NCBI RefSeq assembly: GCF_000798815.1
Contig: NZ_JTLD01000007.1
Coordinates: forward strand, 1 to 35,593
Direction of reading: 5' to 3'
DNA from: Alistipes sp. ZOR0009
GTDB lineage: Bacteria > Bacteroidota > Bacteroidia > Bacteroidales > ZOR0009
DNA length: 35,593 nucleotides
A program made the translations under genes and the position numbers. Below are positions 14,421 through 21,997 of the stretch, in pieces; within the stretch, counting starts at the first letter, position 1; every line of letters starts with the position of its first letter. The notes beneath the pieces were generated by a model. That model saw only the letters and a program-made list of their open reading frames with translations. It was not told the DNA's origin and did not search any database.

Positions 14421-15488
14421 ATGAAAACCTTAAATCGTTCGTTATCAATGCTGCTACTTATTGTTGCTGCATTCGTATGCCAATCATTCACGCTAGAGCC
14501 CACTTTCGATTTCAACTACGAAAATGACGCAAAAGCGGAAAAATATGCCTCACGAGAATTTAATGGAAATGGGAATACTCAAATCAACGTATCAAACTCT
14601 CATGGCAATATAAAAGTTGTTCCATGGACTGAGAATAAAGTTAAGATTGACGTTTTCGTTAAATATGAGCAAAGCGTAAGCAATAAGAAAGATTATGCTC
14701 AAAAAAGTTTTAGCATCAACATGTCCCAAAAAGACAATATTGTAAGCGTCTCAACAAATCATCGAACCCGTCGAATTAAGCATACCATTAACTATGTTAT
14801 TTACACCCCATCAACAGCGTCAATTACGGCAAACAATAGTTATGGTGATATTGCACTAGGAAATTTGAACGGCCACATCAGCATAAACTTAGAGTATGGA
14901 GATCTATTTGCTGAAAAATTAGGATATGGAAGCGGCCAAAAAGCCAACAAAATAAAAATTGCCTACGGAGATGCTGTAATTAAGGAAGCGGCATGGTTAA
15001 ATGCCTCCGTTGAATACGGATCCTTTGCAATGCAAAGTGCCTATGCTTTGGGCATTACGGGCTCCTACTCCGACTTTAAAATCGACAATTTGAGGTTTGC
15101 AAATGTTGCTCTTGCTTATTCAGATATAAAAATTGGAACCATCAACTCCATTAAAGGGAAAATATCAAACGGTGATTTTAAAACCGATAGAATAAAAGAC
15201 AACATGGTTCTTTCTCTAAACTATACTGACATAATCGTTTACAGTATTGACAAAAACTTCACAAGCCTAGATCTCAATACATCCTACTCAAACGGAAAGC
15301 TAACCTTCGACAATGATGCTTCTTTTAACATAAACGCATCTGCCCAATATTCTAGCTTTAAGCTTTACAACATGAGCGGAGGAGCACAAACCTTTGAAAA
15401 ATCATTTTCAAAATCAGTAGGCACGTCTCCATCTAAAAAAGTTAGAATATCCAGCCAATACGGCGATTGGACATTAAGAAAAAACTAA
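14421..15488 (+). CDS. Exported DUF4097-like beta-solenoid protein
   Basis: A 355-aa protein with a signal peptide (1 to about 22). After a linker, the body repeats a short pattern roughly every 18-22 residues with Y-G/S-D or Y-S at each turn: SYGDIAL, EYGDLFA, AYGDAVI, EYGSFAM, SYSDFKI, AYSDIKI, NYTDIIV, SYSNGKL, QYSSFKL and a final QYGDWTL. This is the signature of a right-handed beta-solenoid in DUF4097/GIN-type putative adhesins. It is expected at the cell surface or in the periplasm. It follows the sigma and anti-sigma genes after 59 bp and is the likely effector of that operon. Its binding partner is unknown. Confidence 0.75.
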   Translation: MKTLNRSLSMLLLIVAAFVCQSFTLEPTFDFNYENDAKAEKYASREFNGNGNTQINVSNSHGNIKVVPWTENKVKIDVFVKYEQSVSNKKDYAQKSFSINMSQKDNIVSVSTNHRTRRIKHTINYVIYTPSTASITANNSYGDIALGNLNGHISINLEYGDLFAEKLGYGSGQKANKIKIAYGDAVIKEAAWLNASVEYGSFAMQSAYALGITGSYSDFKIDNLRFANVALAYSDIKIGTINSIKGKISNGDFKTDRIKDNMVLSLNYTDIIVYSIDKNFTSLDLNTSYSNGKLTFDNDASFNINASAQYSSFKLYNMSGGAQTFEKSFSKSVGTSPSKKVRISSQYGDWTLRKN

Positions 15489-15506
15489 TCATTTAAACAA
15501 ATAATA

Positions 15507-15535
15507 AAAGCGCGGTAATTTTTTTACCGCGCTTT
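15507..15535. terminator. Bidirectional terminator between the sigma operon and the M1 peptidase gene
   Basis: AAAGCGCGGTA (15507-15517) pairs with TACCGCGCTTT (15525-15535) over a T-rich loop. A-tract and T-tract flank both sides. It serves both convergent genes. Confidence 0.88.
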
Positions 15536-15538
15536 TTA

Positions 15539-18097
15539 CTATTTACTAATAGTATTTGCCCTTCTCAAATTATCAGAGGCTTGCAATAGTTTAAGCATCA
15601 AAGTAGGTGCTATTTTTTTCCCTTCTCCATTCTTATACTTCTGAACTATAGCATAGGCCTCTTTAGACTTATGCCCATACAACAAAGATGTTAACCAACT
15701 TTTCGGGAAAAAGATATCCCCAGTACGTTGAATTTCAGGAAGTATCTCAAGCCCCTTCATTAAATATTTTTCAGATTCCTTCTCTCTCAACGGATGGTTT
15801 AAGTATTTTAATGCATCAATAACCCACGGCTCATTTTTCCGATTACTGAAGTTAAGAAGTGATGCAAAAAATTTATCTCGATCCACTTCACTCGAATTGA
15901 CAGCATTAGCGATAAAGTTGAATCGTAAAAGGACATCAGAACCTTTAATTCTTTTGCGAGCTTTACCTATAATGGTTTCCCAGTCTTTAGGGAATCTTAT
16001 CGCCAACTCTAATGCAAAATTATTCAAATCGTTCTCAGAAATCCATGACGCCTCTTTAGCAGTTTCCACACTCCACAAATCAAACAACTTTTTTGACGAT
16101 TTACTGCTTTTCATCAACTTAGAGAATGCTCGTAAATATTGAATTTTAATTTTTTTATCGGAGCTACTGGTAAAACCAAGCCAAAGCGCATCTTCCACTT
16201 TTTCTACCGTAGAGGTCTCCTTCGAGTAAAAAAGTAATGTACTTGTCAAATAATCTAAGGCAAGCCCTAAAATTTGTTCGTTATTTTCTTTTACGATCAC
16301 TTGGCAAAGTAGGTCACCTATCTTATCTCCATCAATTTTACCCTTCACCATATTTTCGTAAATATTGATTAGCGCACTTCCCCTCACTAACGGATCTTCA
16401 ATTTTATAAAAATTATTTAGCAACCATTCTAAAGAGCTTTCATCATATAAAAATGCACCATAGGCCATTCCATCCGAATTTGGAATAAAGGCAAAAACGT
16501 TTTTCAATCCTTTAAAGCCAAGCATTTCTCCATTTAAATCTTTAAGTAGAATTGAATCTTCCACCCTATTTGCCCCTTGCGCCTCAATTTTCAATTGCTG
16601 AAAAAAGCACAACCCTTTATTTGCCTCACAAATCTGTTTTACATAAAACTGAGACACTACCTGATCAACAAGCTCGTAATCAAACTTATAAACGGGCATT
16701 CTAGCACTTTCAATCCACGTTTTACTCCAATCTTCTATACTAAAAGCGCTATGCTTCCCTAGTATCTGAACCAAATCGAGCCAACTTGCATTAGAGTGCT
16801 CATATTTCCTTAAATATTCTTGTAATGAGGTCTGAAATTTTTCTTTGCCCATCAAACGTTCTAAAGATCTAATAACAATTGGAGATTTGTGGTAGACAAT
16901 ATTTCCATATAGGGAACCCGCTTCATTCAGGTTTTCTAAGTTTTGACGAATTGGATTATTCCCCAAAGTTCTATCTTCTGAATATGCTTTAGGAGCATGG
17001 CTAACTAAAAATTGCAACTGATGATTTACTGCGGGATACAAACTTTCTACTATCTTATCTGCAAAAAAACCAGCAAAAACTTCTTTCATCCAAACATCGT
17101 CAAACCACTTCATGGTCACCATATCGCCAAACCAAAGATGAGCAGTTTCATGCCCAATTAGCTCTGTTCTTCCTAATTTTTCCTGCTGAGTTGCATTCTC
17201 ATTCAGCCACATCTTCGAATCAAGATAGTAAACGGCTCCAACATGCTCCATTCCACTAAATTGAAATGAAGGTAGAATTATCAAATCATATTTTGAAAAA
17301 GGAAACGATATTCCAGTATAAGCTTCCATCCAACGAACGGCATGGCTCACTTCCTTGAAAATAGGATCAGCATTTCTACGTACTTTTTCAGGGTCCTTTT
17401 CTCTATGGTAGATACAATACTTTCGGCCATCAACCTGTTTCTCTATTTTAGAGAACTTACCAGCCACAAATGCAAACTGATAGGTACTTACCAAGTCAGA
17501 TTTTTGAAAGTAGAAAACATTGCTCCTTTTCGTCTTCTTTACTAACTTAATAGAAGCACAACTAACGGCAGTCCAATCGTTGGGCACATCAAGTATAAGG
17601 TTAAAATTTGCCTTGATATCCGGCTGATCAAAGCAAGGAAATACAGTCCGTGCCTTATCAGGCACAAACAAGGAGTACAAGTATTCTGAATTTCGGTTCA
17701 ATGACTTATCAGCCACAACAAACTCAACAAAAACTTCATTCCGATTCTTTTTCAAATATTTAGAAGGAATCAGCAGATGCTCACTAACAATTTTACAATC
17801 AAGTTCCTTTCCATTACATAAAACTCTTTTTACGAATTTTGAGTTTACGGCAAAGTCTACCTGCAACGGTTCTTTTCCTCCTGTGTAATCAAAATGAATG
17901 AATTCTTTTCCCAAAATAGGAGCCGAAATAGCAGAAGGAATTTTTAAGTGAATGCCATACGAAACATTCATCAAATTGGCGCGTCGGCTTTCAGCAAGCA
18001 CCTTCGATACACCTTTTTGAACACTTAAATCTGTAGAATGGCTACAGCCAACCCCACCAAATAGAAGAAACAAGGAGAGAACTTTAAAATATCGCAT
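15539..18097 (-). CDS. M1-family aminopeptidase lipoprotein
   Basis: Zinc metallopeptidase that trims N-terminal residues from peptides. The 852-aa product begins with a lipoprotein-like signal (MRYFKVLSLFLLFGGVGCS, Cys18), so it is probably anchored in the periplasm or outer membrane. The N-terminal beta domain is followed by the exopeptidase motif GMEHVGAVYY (282-291; GMEH in place of the classic GAMEN) and zinc site HETAH (316-320) with Glu339, 18 residues on (HExxH-x18-E). The C-terminal half is helical and fits an ERAP-like domain. The open frame extends to 18190, but a -7 promoter match overlaps that end and residues before Met at 18097 look non-coding, so ATG 18097 is chosen. Confidence 0.92.
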   Translation of the reverse strand: MRYFKVLSLFLLFGGVGCSHSTDLSVQKGVSKVLAESRRANLMNVSYGIHLKIPSAISAPILGKEFIHFDYTGGKEPLQVDFAVNSKFVKRVLCNGKELDCKIVSEHLLIPSKYLKKNRNEVFVEFVVADKSLNRNSEYLYSLFVPDKARTVFPCFDQPDIKANFNLILDVPNDWTAVSCASIKLVKKTKRSNVFYFQKSDLVSTYQFAFVAGKFSKIEKQVDGRKYCIYHREKDPEKVRRNADPIFKEVSHAVRWMEAYTGISFPFSKYDLIILPSFQFSGMEHVGAVYYLDSKMWLNENATQQEKLGRTELIGHETAHLWFGDMVTMKWFDDVWMKEVFAGFFADKIVESLYPAVNHQLQFLVSHAPKAYSEDRTLGNNPIRQNLENLNEAGSLYGNIVYHKSPIVIRSLERLMGKEKFQTSLQEYLRKYEHSNASWLDLVQILGKHSAFSIEDWSKTWIESARMPVYKFDYELVDQVVSQFYVKQICEANKGLCFFQQLKIEAQGANRVEDSILLKDLNGEMLGFKGLKNVFAFIPNSDGMAYGAFLYDESSLEWLLNNFYKIEDPLVRGSALINIYENMVKGKIDGDKIGDLLCQVIVKENNEQILGLALDYLTSTLLFYSKETSTVEKVEDALWLGFTSSSDKKIKIQYLRAFSKLMKSSKSSKKLFDLWSVETAKEASWISENDLNNFALELAIRFPKDWETIIGKARKRIKGSDVLLRFNFIANAVNSSEVDRDKFFASLLNFSNRKNEPWVIDALKYLNHPLREKESEKYLMKGLEILPEIQRTGDIFFPKSWLTSLLYGHKSKEAYAIVQKYKNGEGKKIAPTLMLKLLQASDNLRRANTISK

Positions 18098-18187
18098 GTT
18101 TATTAAATAACGAATAAAACCATTTTTAAAAATAAACAATAAAATGTTATTTATAAAATCAGATATAGTTCGTTTGAGATTATAATG

Positions 18188-18195
18188 CAAAAATA
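18188..18195 (-). promoter_or_regulatory. Candidate -7 element of the M1 peptidase gene
   Basis: On the minus strand TATTTTTG matches TAnnTTTG, about 90 bp before ATG 18097. It overlaps the upstream end of the long open frame and so supports the shorter start. Confidence 0.4.
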
Positions 18196-18355
18196 GCGTA
18201 CAGCTATCGCAAATAATAGATTAAAGAGGCAAACACGCTAACAAAGGAGACTTTTAGAAATACAAAAAACTACAATATATTTAACATTACCGAGTATTGC
18301 TTTCAATAAAAAAGGATCATATATTAAGCTTATAAAAACAGTAAAAACAAGATGT

Positions 18356-18643
18356 ATGTCTAGTATCAGAGAATTCAAAGCGGATATCAACTCACTTTGT
18401 GATAACGTTCAAAATGAATGTTACGTAGAGCTTATGTTTGGGGTAAGTAACGAAATAGAACTGGTCTGGAGTATTATGGTAAGATGCGAAAAGTTAAAAG
18501 TAGAAACTCTTCATAAAATAAACTCCAAAGAACCTAAGAAACTTTCTAAGAAACAAAGAAGAGAACACTACAAAAAGTTAGTTGACGACTTTTATTCTCA
18601 AACTATAGAGCTTATCGAAGATTTAAACTCTATTATTCCTTAA
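18356..18643 (+). CDS. Small hypothetical protein
   Basis: A 95-aa soluble, probably all-helical protein (IREFKADINSLCDNVQNECYVELMFGVSNEIELVWSIMVRCEKLK, then a basic KKLSKKQRREHYKKL stretch and an acidic C-terminus). No signal peptide or membrane helix. Codon use looks like that of its neighbours. I do not recognise the family. Its stop codon overlaps the stop of the convergent metallopeptidase gene by 4 bp, so there is no room for a terminator between them. An ATG at 18352 is out of frame. Confidence 0.6.
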   Translation: MSSIREFKADINSLCDNVQNECYVELMFGVSNEIELVWSIMVRCEKLKVETLHKINSKEPKKLSKKQRREHYKKLVDDFYSQTIELIEDLNSIIP

Positions 18644-19377
18644 AAAAAACGGGTACTATATTTTTTCATTTCTTTTGCTAGCAACTTTGCATTACCATTC
18701 GTAACATGATCAAGGAGCTTCCAGAACTTAGGTCCGTGATTTTTTTCGACGGTATGGCAAAGTTCATGCAAAATAACATAATCAATAAGATTATCAGGGA
18801 TATTCATAAGATAGACACTTAGATTAATATTATTAGCAGATGAACAGCTTCCCCACCTCGACCGTATTTTCTTAATAGCCAACTTATTAAATTTAAATCC
18901 ATACTTCTCCGCGAGCATTCCAATTCGTAGAGGAAGCACGTCCTTTGCTTCGAGAACCCATGCTTGTTCGATCGCTTTAGCCACAAAATTTTGAACAGAT
19001 AAACTCTCTATTTCGACACTTTCAGGAACTGTTATAATAATTTTATCCTCACTAATTTTTGCAGTAAGCTTACTCGATGCTAAGTTATGCTTAATGAATA
19101 AAAGGGTTCTTGTTTTTGTTGAAAAAGATGCGGTTTCAGAAAAAACAGTCTTCTTCGATTCCAACTTTGCCATTTTACCCTTTGCCTTTTCAATCCATTC
19201 AGTTTTTTGCATTACAAAACGCTCTGCATCTGAGTAGCTAACTGCATATGGAACAGTTACAACTACATTTCTAAAAGGCTTCACTACAATAGAAACACGT
19301 TTAATGCCCTTTTTCTTAAGATATTGAACTTCGCCTATTTTTGAATAAACAACAATCTTTTCGCTAATCTTATCCAT
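18640..19377 (-). CDS. YgjP-type (DUF45) M48-like zinc metallopeptidase
   Basis: A 245-aa protein of the YgjP/WLM-related DUF45 family. The zinc site is HELCH (204-208) with a third ligand His214 in KNHGPKFW. Just before it is the conserved SRWGSCSSANNINLSVYLMNIP block (173 onward), which is diagnostic for this family. The N-terminal half is a beta-rich domain. No signal peptide is present, so it should be cytoplasmic. The role of the family is poorly known; a protease function is inferred from the metal site. The ATG directly abuts the stop of the HU-SPOR gene, so the two are co-transcribed, with the HU-SPOR gene first. Confidence 0.9.
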   Translation of the reverse strand: MDKISEKIVVYSKIGEVQYLKKKGIKRVSIVVKPFRNVVVTVPYAVSYSDAERFVMQKTEWIEKAKGKMAKLESKKTVFSETASFSTKTRTLLFIKHNLASSKLTAKISEDKIIITVPESVEIESLSVQNFVAKAIEQAWVLEAKDVLPLRIGMLAEKYGFKFNKLAIKKIRSRWGSCSSANNINLSVYLMNIPDNLIDYVILHELCHTVEKNHGPKFWKLLDHVTNGNAKLLAKEMKKYSTRFF

Positions 19378-20565
19378 TTATCTTTGAGTAATCCATCCAT
19401 CAAACCCTAAAGATTTTACCCGAGCCTGCTCTGCTTGGGCATCTTCATATGTTTTAAAATCCTTCGAAATAACCGAACTTTTTTTATTTTTAGTTATAAT
19501 CTTCCCTTTTATATTCTTTTTAGATAGAGTTTGTAGGTGTTTTTCTGCATTTTCTACCGTGCCAAAAGATCCTAAGACTAGAACATAAACTTTTTTCTGA
19601 AGAAGCTTGCCATCATCATTAGCCACCTTCTTATCGGTGGATTTTTTTACAACTTCCTTTTTAGACGGATTTGTCTCTTCTTTTTTATCTTTCTTCAGTT
19701 TTTCAGGGGCTTTTACTGTTTTTTCAACTGTTGCAACAATCTCCTTGTCTATTGCAGATTGGATTTTTTCTTGTTTCTCGAGCTTATCCTTTTCTGCTTC
19801 GATCTGTTCAGGCTCTAAAGGATCCAGTATTATCTTAGGCTTAGATGCATCTGTATTGGTACCAACAATATCACCCCAGAATACATTAACAATTAAAAGA
19901 CTTACGATCAAGATTAAAAAAACGACAAACAAACTTCGCGAAAACTTTCTAGAAGGAGGCACATTATTACTGCTTCCTTGTATAAAGACCTTCTCTTCTT
20001 TCTCTCTTTTTTCCCGAATTTGGCAGTTTTGTGATGTTTGATTAACTAACAGGTCATCAGGTTGCGCCTCTACGGCAACTTTGATCTCTTCTTTTTCTTT
20101 TGCAGGAATAACAACATCTAGATCAAGACTATCTGTCTGCAATGTTACTTGATCTACAAAACTATCCGAAGACGAAACCTGCTCCGAATTGTTAGACACT
20201 CCTGCTAGTTCTGATCCAACATGTGGCGGCTTATCTACAGAAAAAGCAGCATTCCCCTTACCGTCTTTGAAAAAGTAGCCTAATCCATCTATCTGAAAAA
20301 CAGACTCATTATCAAAAATAGCAATCTTTATTTTTTGAATAAAATCCGTCAACTTCGCAGATGCTTCATCTTTATGAATCCCCTCTGCATGAGCTAATTC
20401 GGATTCTAAAAAACCATCATTATATCTTAAAAATGGGCTAAAGGTTACATTTTCCTTTGTTATTATGGGATTCAGGGAACTATCCTTTATTAGAAACGCC
20501 CCAAAATCGGGAATTATCACCCTTTTCCCTTGAGATACAATTGATTTTATGACTGTTCCAACCAT
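19378..20565 (-). CDS. HU-CCDC81 and SPOR domain membrane protein
   Basis: A 395-aa hybrid protein. Residues 1-110 form the HU-CCDC81 type tandem HU-like domain (QGKRVIIPDFGAFLI, FSPFLRYNDGFLESELA, FQIDGLGYFFKDGKGNAAFS). A low-complexity linker follows to about 205, one transmembrane helix at 210-230 (SLFVVFLILIVSLLIVNVFW), a lysine- and glutamate-rich periplasmic stalk, and a C-terminal SPOR domain (about 325-395, VYVLVLGSFGTVENAEKHL). SPOR domains bind denuded peptidoglycan at division sites. The cytoplasmic HU-like part could touch DNA or protein. This order is a Bacteroidetes feature, and its role at the septum is an inference. Confidence 0.9.
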   Translation of the reverse strand: MVGTVIKSIVSQGKRVIIPDFGAFLIKDSSLNPIITKENVTFSPFLRYNDGFLESELAHAEGIHKDEASAKLTDFIQKIKIAIFDNESVFQIDGLGYFFKDGKGNAAFSVDKPPHVGSELAGVSNNSEQVSSSDSFVDQVTLQTDSLDLDVVIPAKEKEEIKVAVEAQPDDLLVNQTSQNCQIREKREKEEKVFIQGSSNNVPPSRKFSRSLFVVFLILIVSLLIVNVFWGDIVGTNTDASKPKIILDPLEPEQIEAEKDKLEKQEKIQSAIDKEIVATVEKTVKAPEKLKKDKKEETNPSKKEVVKKSTDKKVANDDGKLLQKKVYVLVLGSFGTVENAEKHLQTLSKKNIKGKIITKNKKSSVISKDFKTYEDAQAEQARVKSLGFDGWITQR

Positions 20566-20588
20566 AGCTATTCTCTTCCTTATAATAG

Positions 20589-20596
20589 CAAAGTTA
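20589..20596 (-). promoter_or_regulatory. Candidate -7 element of the HU-SPOR gene
   Basis: On the minus strand TAACTTTG matches TAnnTTTG, 24 bp before the ATG. Confidence 0.4.
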
Positions 20597-20672
20597 TCTT
20601 TTATTTCATTTTATTACTACTTCTTTTTAGACAACACCAGCTAAAATTTTAATGTATTCAACATTTTTCGGG

Positions 20673-20680
20673 TATATTTG
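20673..20680 (+). promoter_or_regulatory. Candidate -7 element of the porin gene
   Basis: TATATTTG matches TAnnTTTG, 26 bp before ATG 20706. It lies inside the upstream end of the longer open frame and so argues against the start at 20652. Confidence 0.45.
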
Positions 20681-20705
20681 CCGCCGCTTAACAAAAAAGA
20701 TATGT

Positions 20706-21935
20706 ATGATGGTTAAAAAGTCTCTGGTTTACGCGACTTTAATGTTCCTTGCGGTAAGTTCATTTGCCCAAAATAGTGAAATAAAAGTAAAGTTTTCTGG
20801 ATTTGTAAAGGCTGATTACTGGATAGACAATAGGAAACACACCACAGGAGTAGATGGGCTGTTTGTCTACTACCCTACTGCACCTGATTACGATGCTAAT
20901 GGAAAGGATATAAATAAGCAGGTATCGTTAAATGGATCTGCCCTTTCAACAAGAACTCGTGTTAACATTACAGGACTAGATGCTTTCGGAGCCAAAACAG
21001 CAGCATGCATAGAAGGTGACTTTACGGGAACTAACGATGTAGCTCTTTTTAGAATTAGGCTTGCCAACGTCAACTTTAACTGGGGAAATGCCAATTTACT
21101 TATTGGTCAAGCATGGCACCCCATCTGCATCCCCCAATTCTTACCACGAGTACTATCTTTAAACACAGGTGCTCCGTTCCAATGCTTCAACCGAAATCCC
21201 CAGCTTACCTTTACATACAGCTTTAACAATGGATTCAAGATTTTAGGATCGGCAAACTGGCAAAGTGGGTATGAAAGTTTTGGACCTGCAGGGAAAAGTT
21301 CAATTTATCTACGCAATGCTTCTATTCCAAACCTTGATTTTCAAATTAGTAAAGCATTTGGCAAATCGACAATGGGGGTAGCTTACGATTTCAAGTCGCT
21401 TAGACCGAATATCTTTAACACAAACGCTGCTAATCAAAAATACACAAACAACAATACAGTTAAGTCAAGTTCATTCCTTGCCTATTACAACTACACCTCT
21501 GAAAAATTATTTCTTCTAACCAAGGCGCTTTATGGACAAAATCTTTCTGAGCACCTAATGCAAGGAGGTTATGGCGTTTCAAGTACAGATCTTGCAACTG
21601 GAATACAGTCGTACAGCCCATCTAAAATAGCAACATTCTTATTTAATGCATGCTATGGAACAACCTATAAGGTTGGTGGTATTGTAGGGTATCTTAAAAA
21701 TTTAGGTTTTACAAAAGATATAACAATCACCTTCGGGAGAGACTTAAATCTAGAAAGTTTAATTCGAATAGCGCCAAACTTCACCTATACTTGTAAAAAC
21801 TTGTCGTTAGGATGTGAGGCTGAATACAACCGTGCTGCTTGGGGAACAGTAGACAACAGCAACAAGGGGAAGATTAAAGATGCAAAATCCGTGAATGGCT
21901 TTCGCTTTTTGACGACTTTACAATACAATTTCTAA
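20706..21935 (+). CDS. DcaP-like outer-membrane porin
   Basis: A 409-aa exported beta-barrel protein with a signal peptide (MMVKKSLVYATLMFLAVSSFAQ). The mature part has GFVKADYWIDNRKH, a domain with STRTRVNITGLDAFGAKTAACIEGDF, then LLIGQAWHPICIPQFLPRVLSLNTGAPFQCFNRNPQLTFTYSF, and ends in an aromatic terminal residue (TLQYNF). These features fit an outer-membrane porin-like family seen in Bacteroidales, which I liken to DcaP trimeric porins. The exact family assignment is by eye. The substrate is unknown. The start is ATG 20706 or the next codon 20709. The GAF/PAS gene follows after 62 bp in the same direction. Confidence 0.75.
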   Translation: MMVKKSLVYATLMFLAVSSFAQNSEIKVKFSGFVKADYWIDNRKHTTGVDGLFVYYPTAPDYDANGKDINKQVSLNGSALSTRTRVNITGLDAFGAKTAACIEGDFTGTNDVALFRIRLANVNFNWGNANLLIGQAWHPICIPQFLPRVLSLNTGAPFQCFNRNPQLTFTYSFNNGFKILGSANWQSGYESFGPAGKSSIYLRNASIPNLDFQISKAFGKSTMGVAYDFKSLRPNIFNTNAANQKYTNNNTVKSSSFLAYYNYTSEKLFLLTKALYGQNLSEHLMQGGYGVSSTDLATGIQSYSPSKIATFLFNACYGTTYKVGGIVGYLKNLGFTKDITITFGRDLNLESLIRIAPNFTYTCKNLSLGCEAEYNRAAWGTVDNSNKGKIKDAKSVNGFRFLTTLQYNF

Positions 21936-21997
21936 CAGATAATCCAATAATATTTTTTTCTTTGCATAGAATTAACAAACTATCCTCAAAGCCAGTC

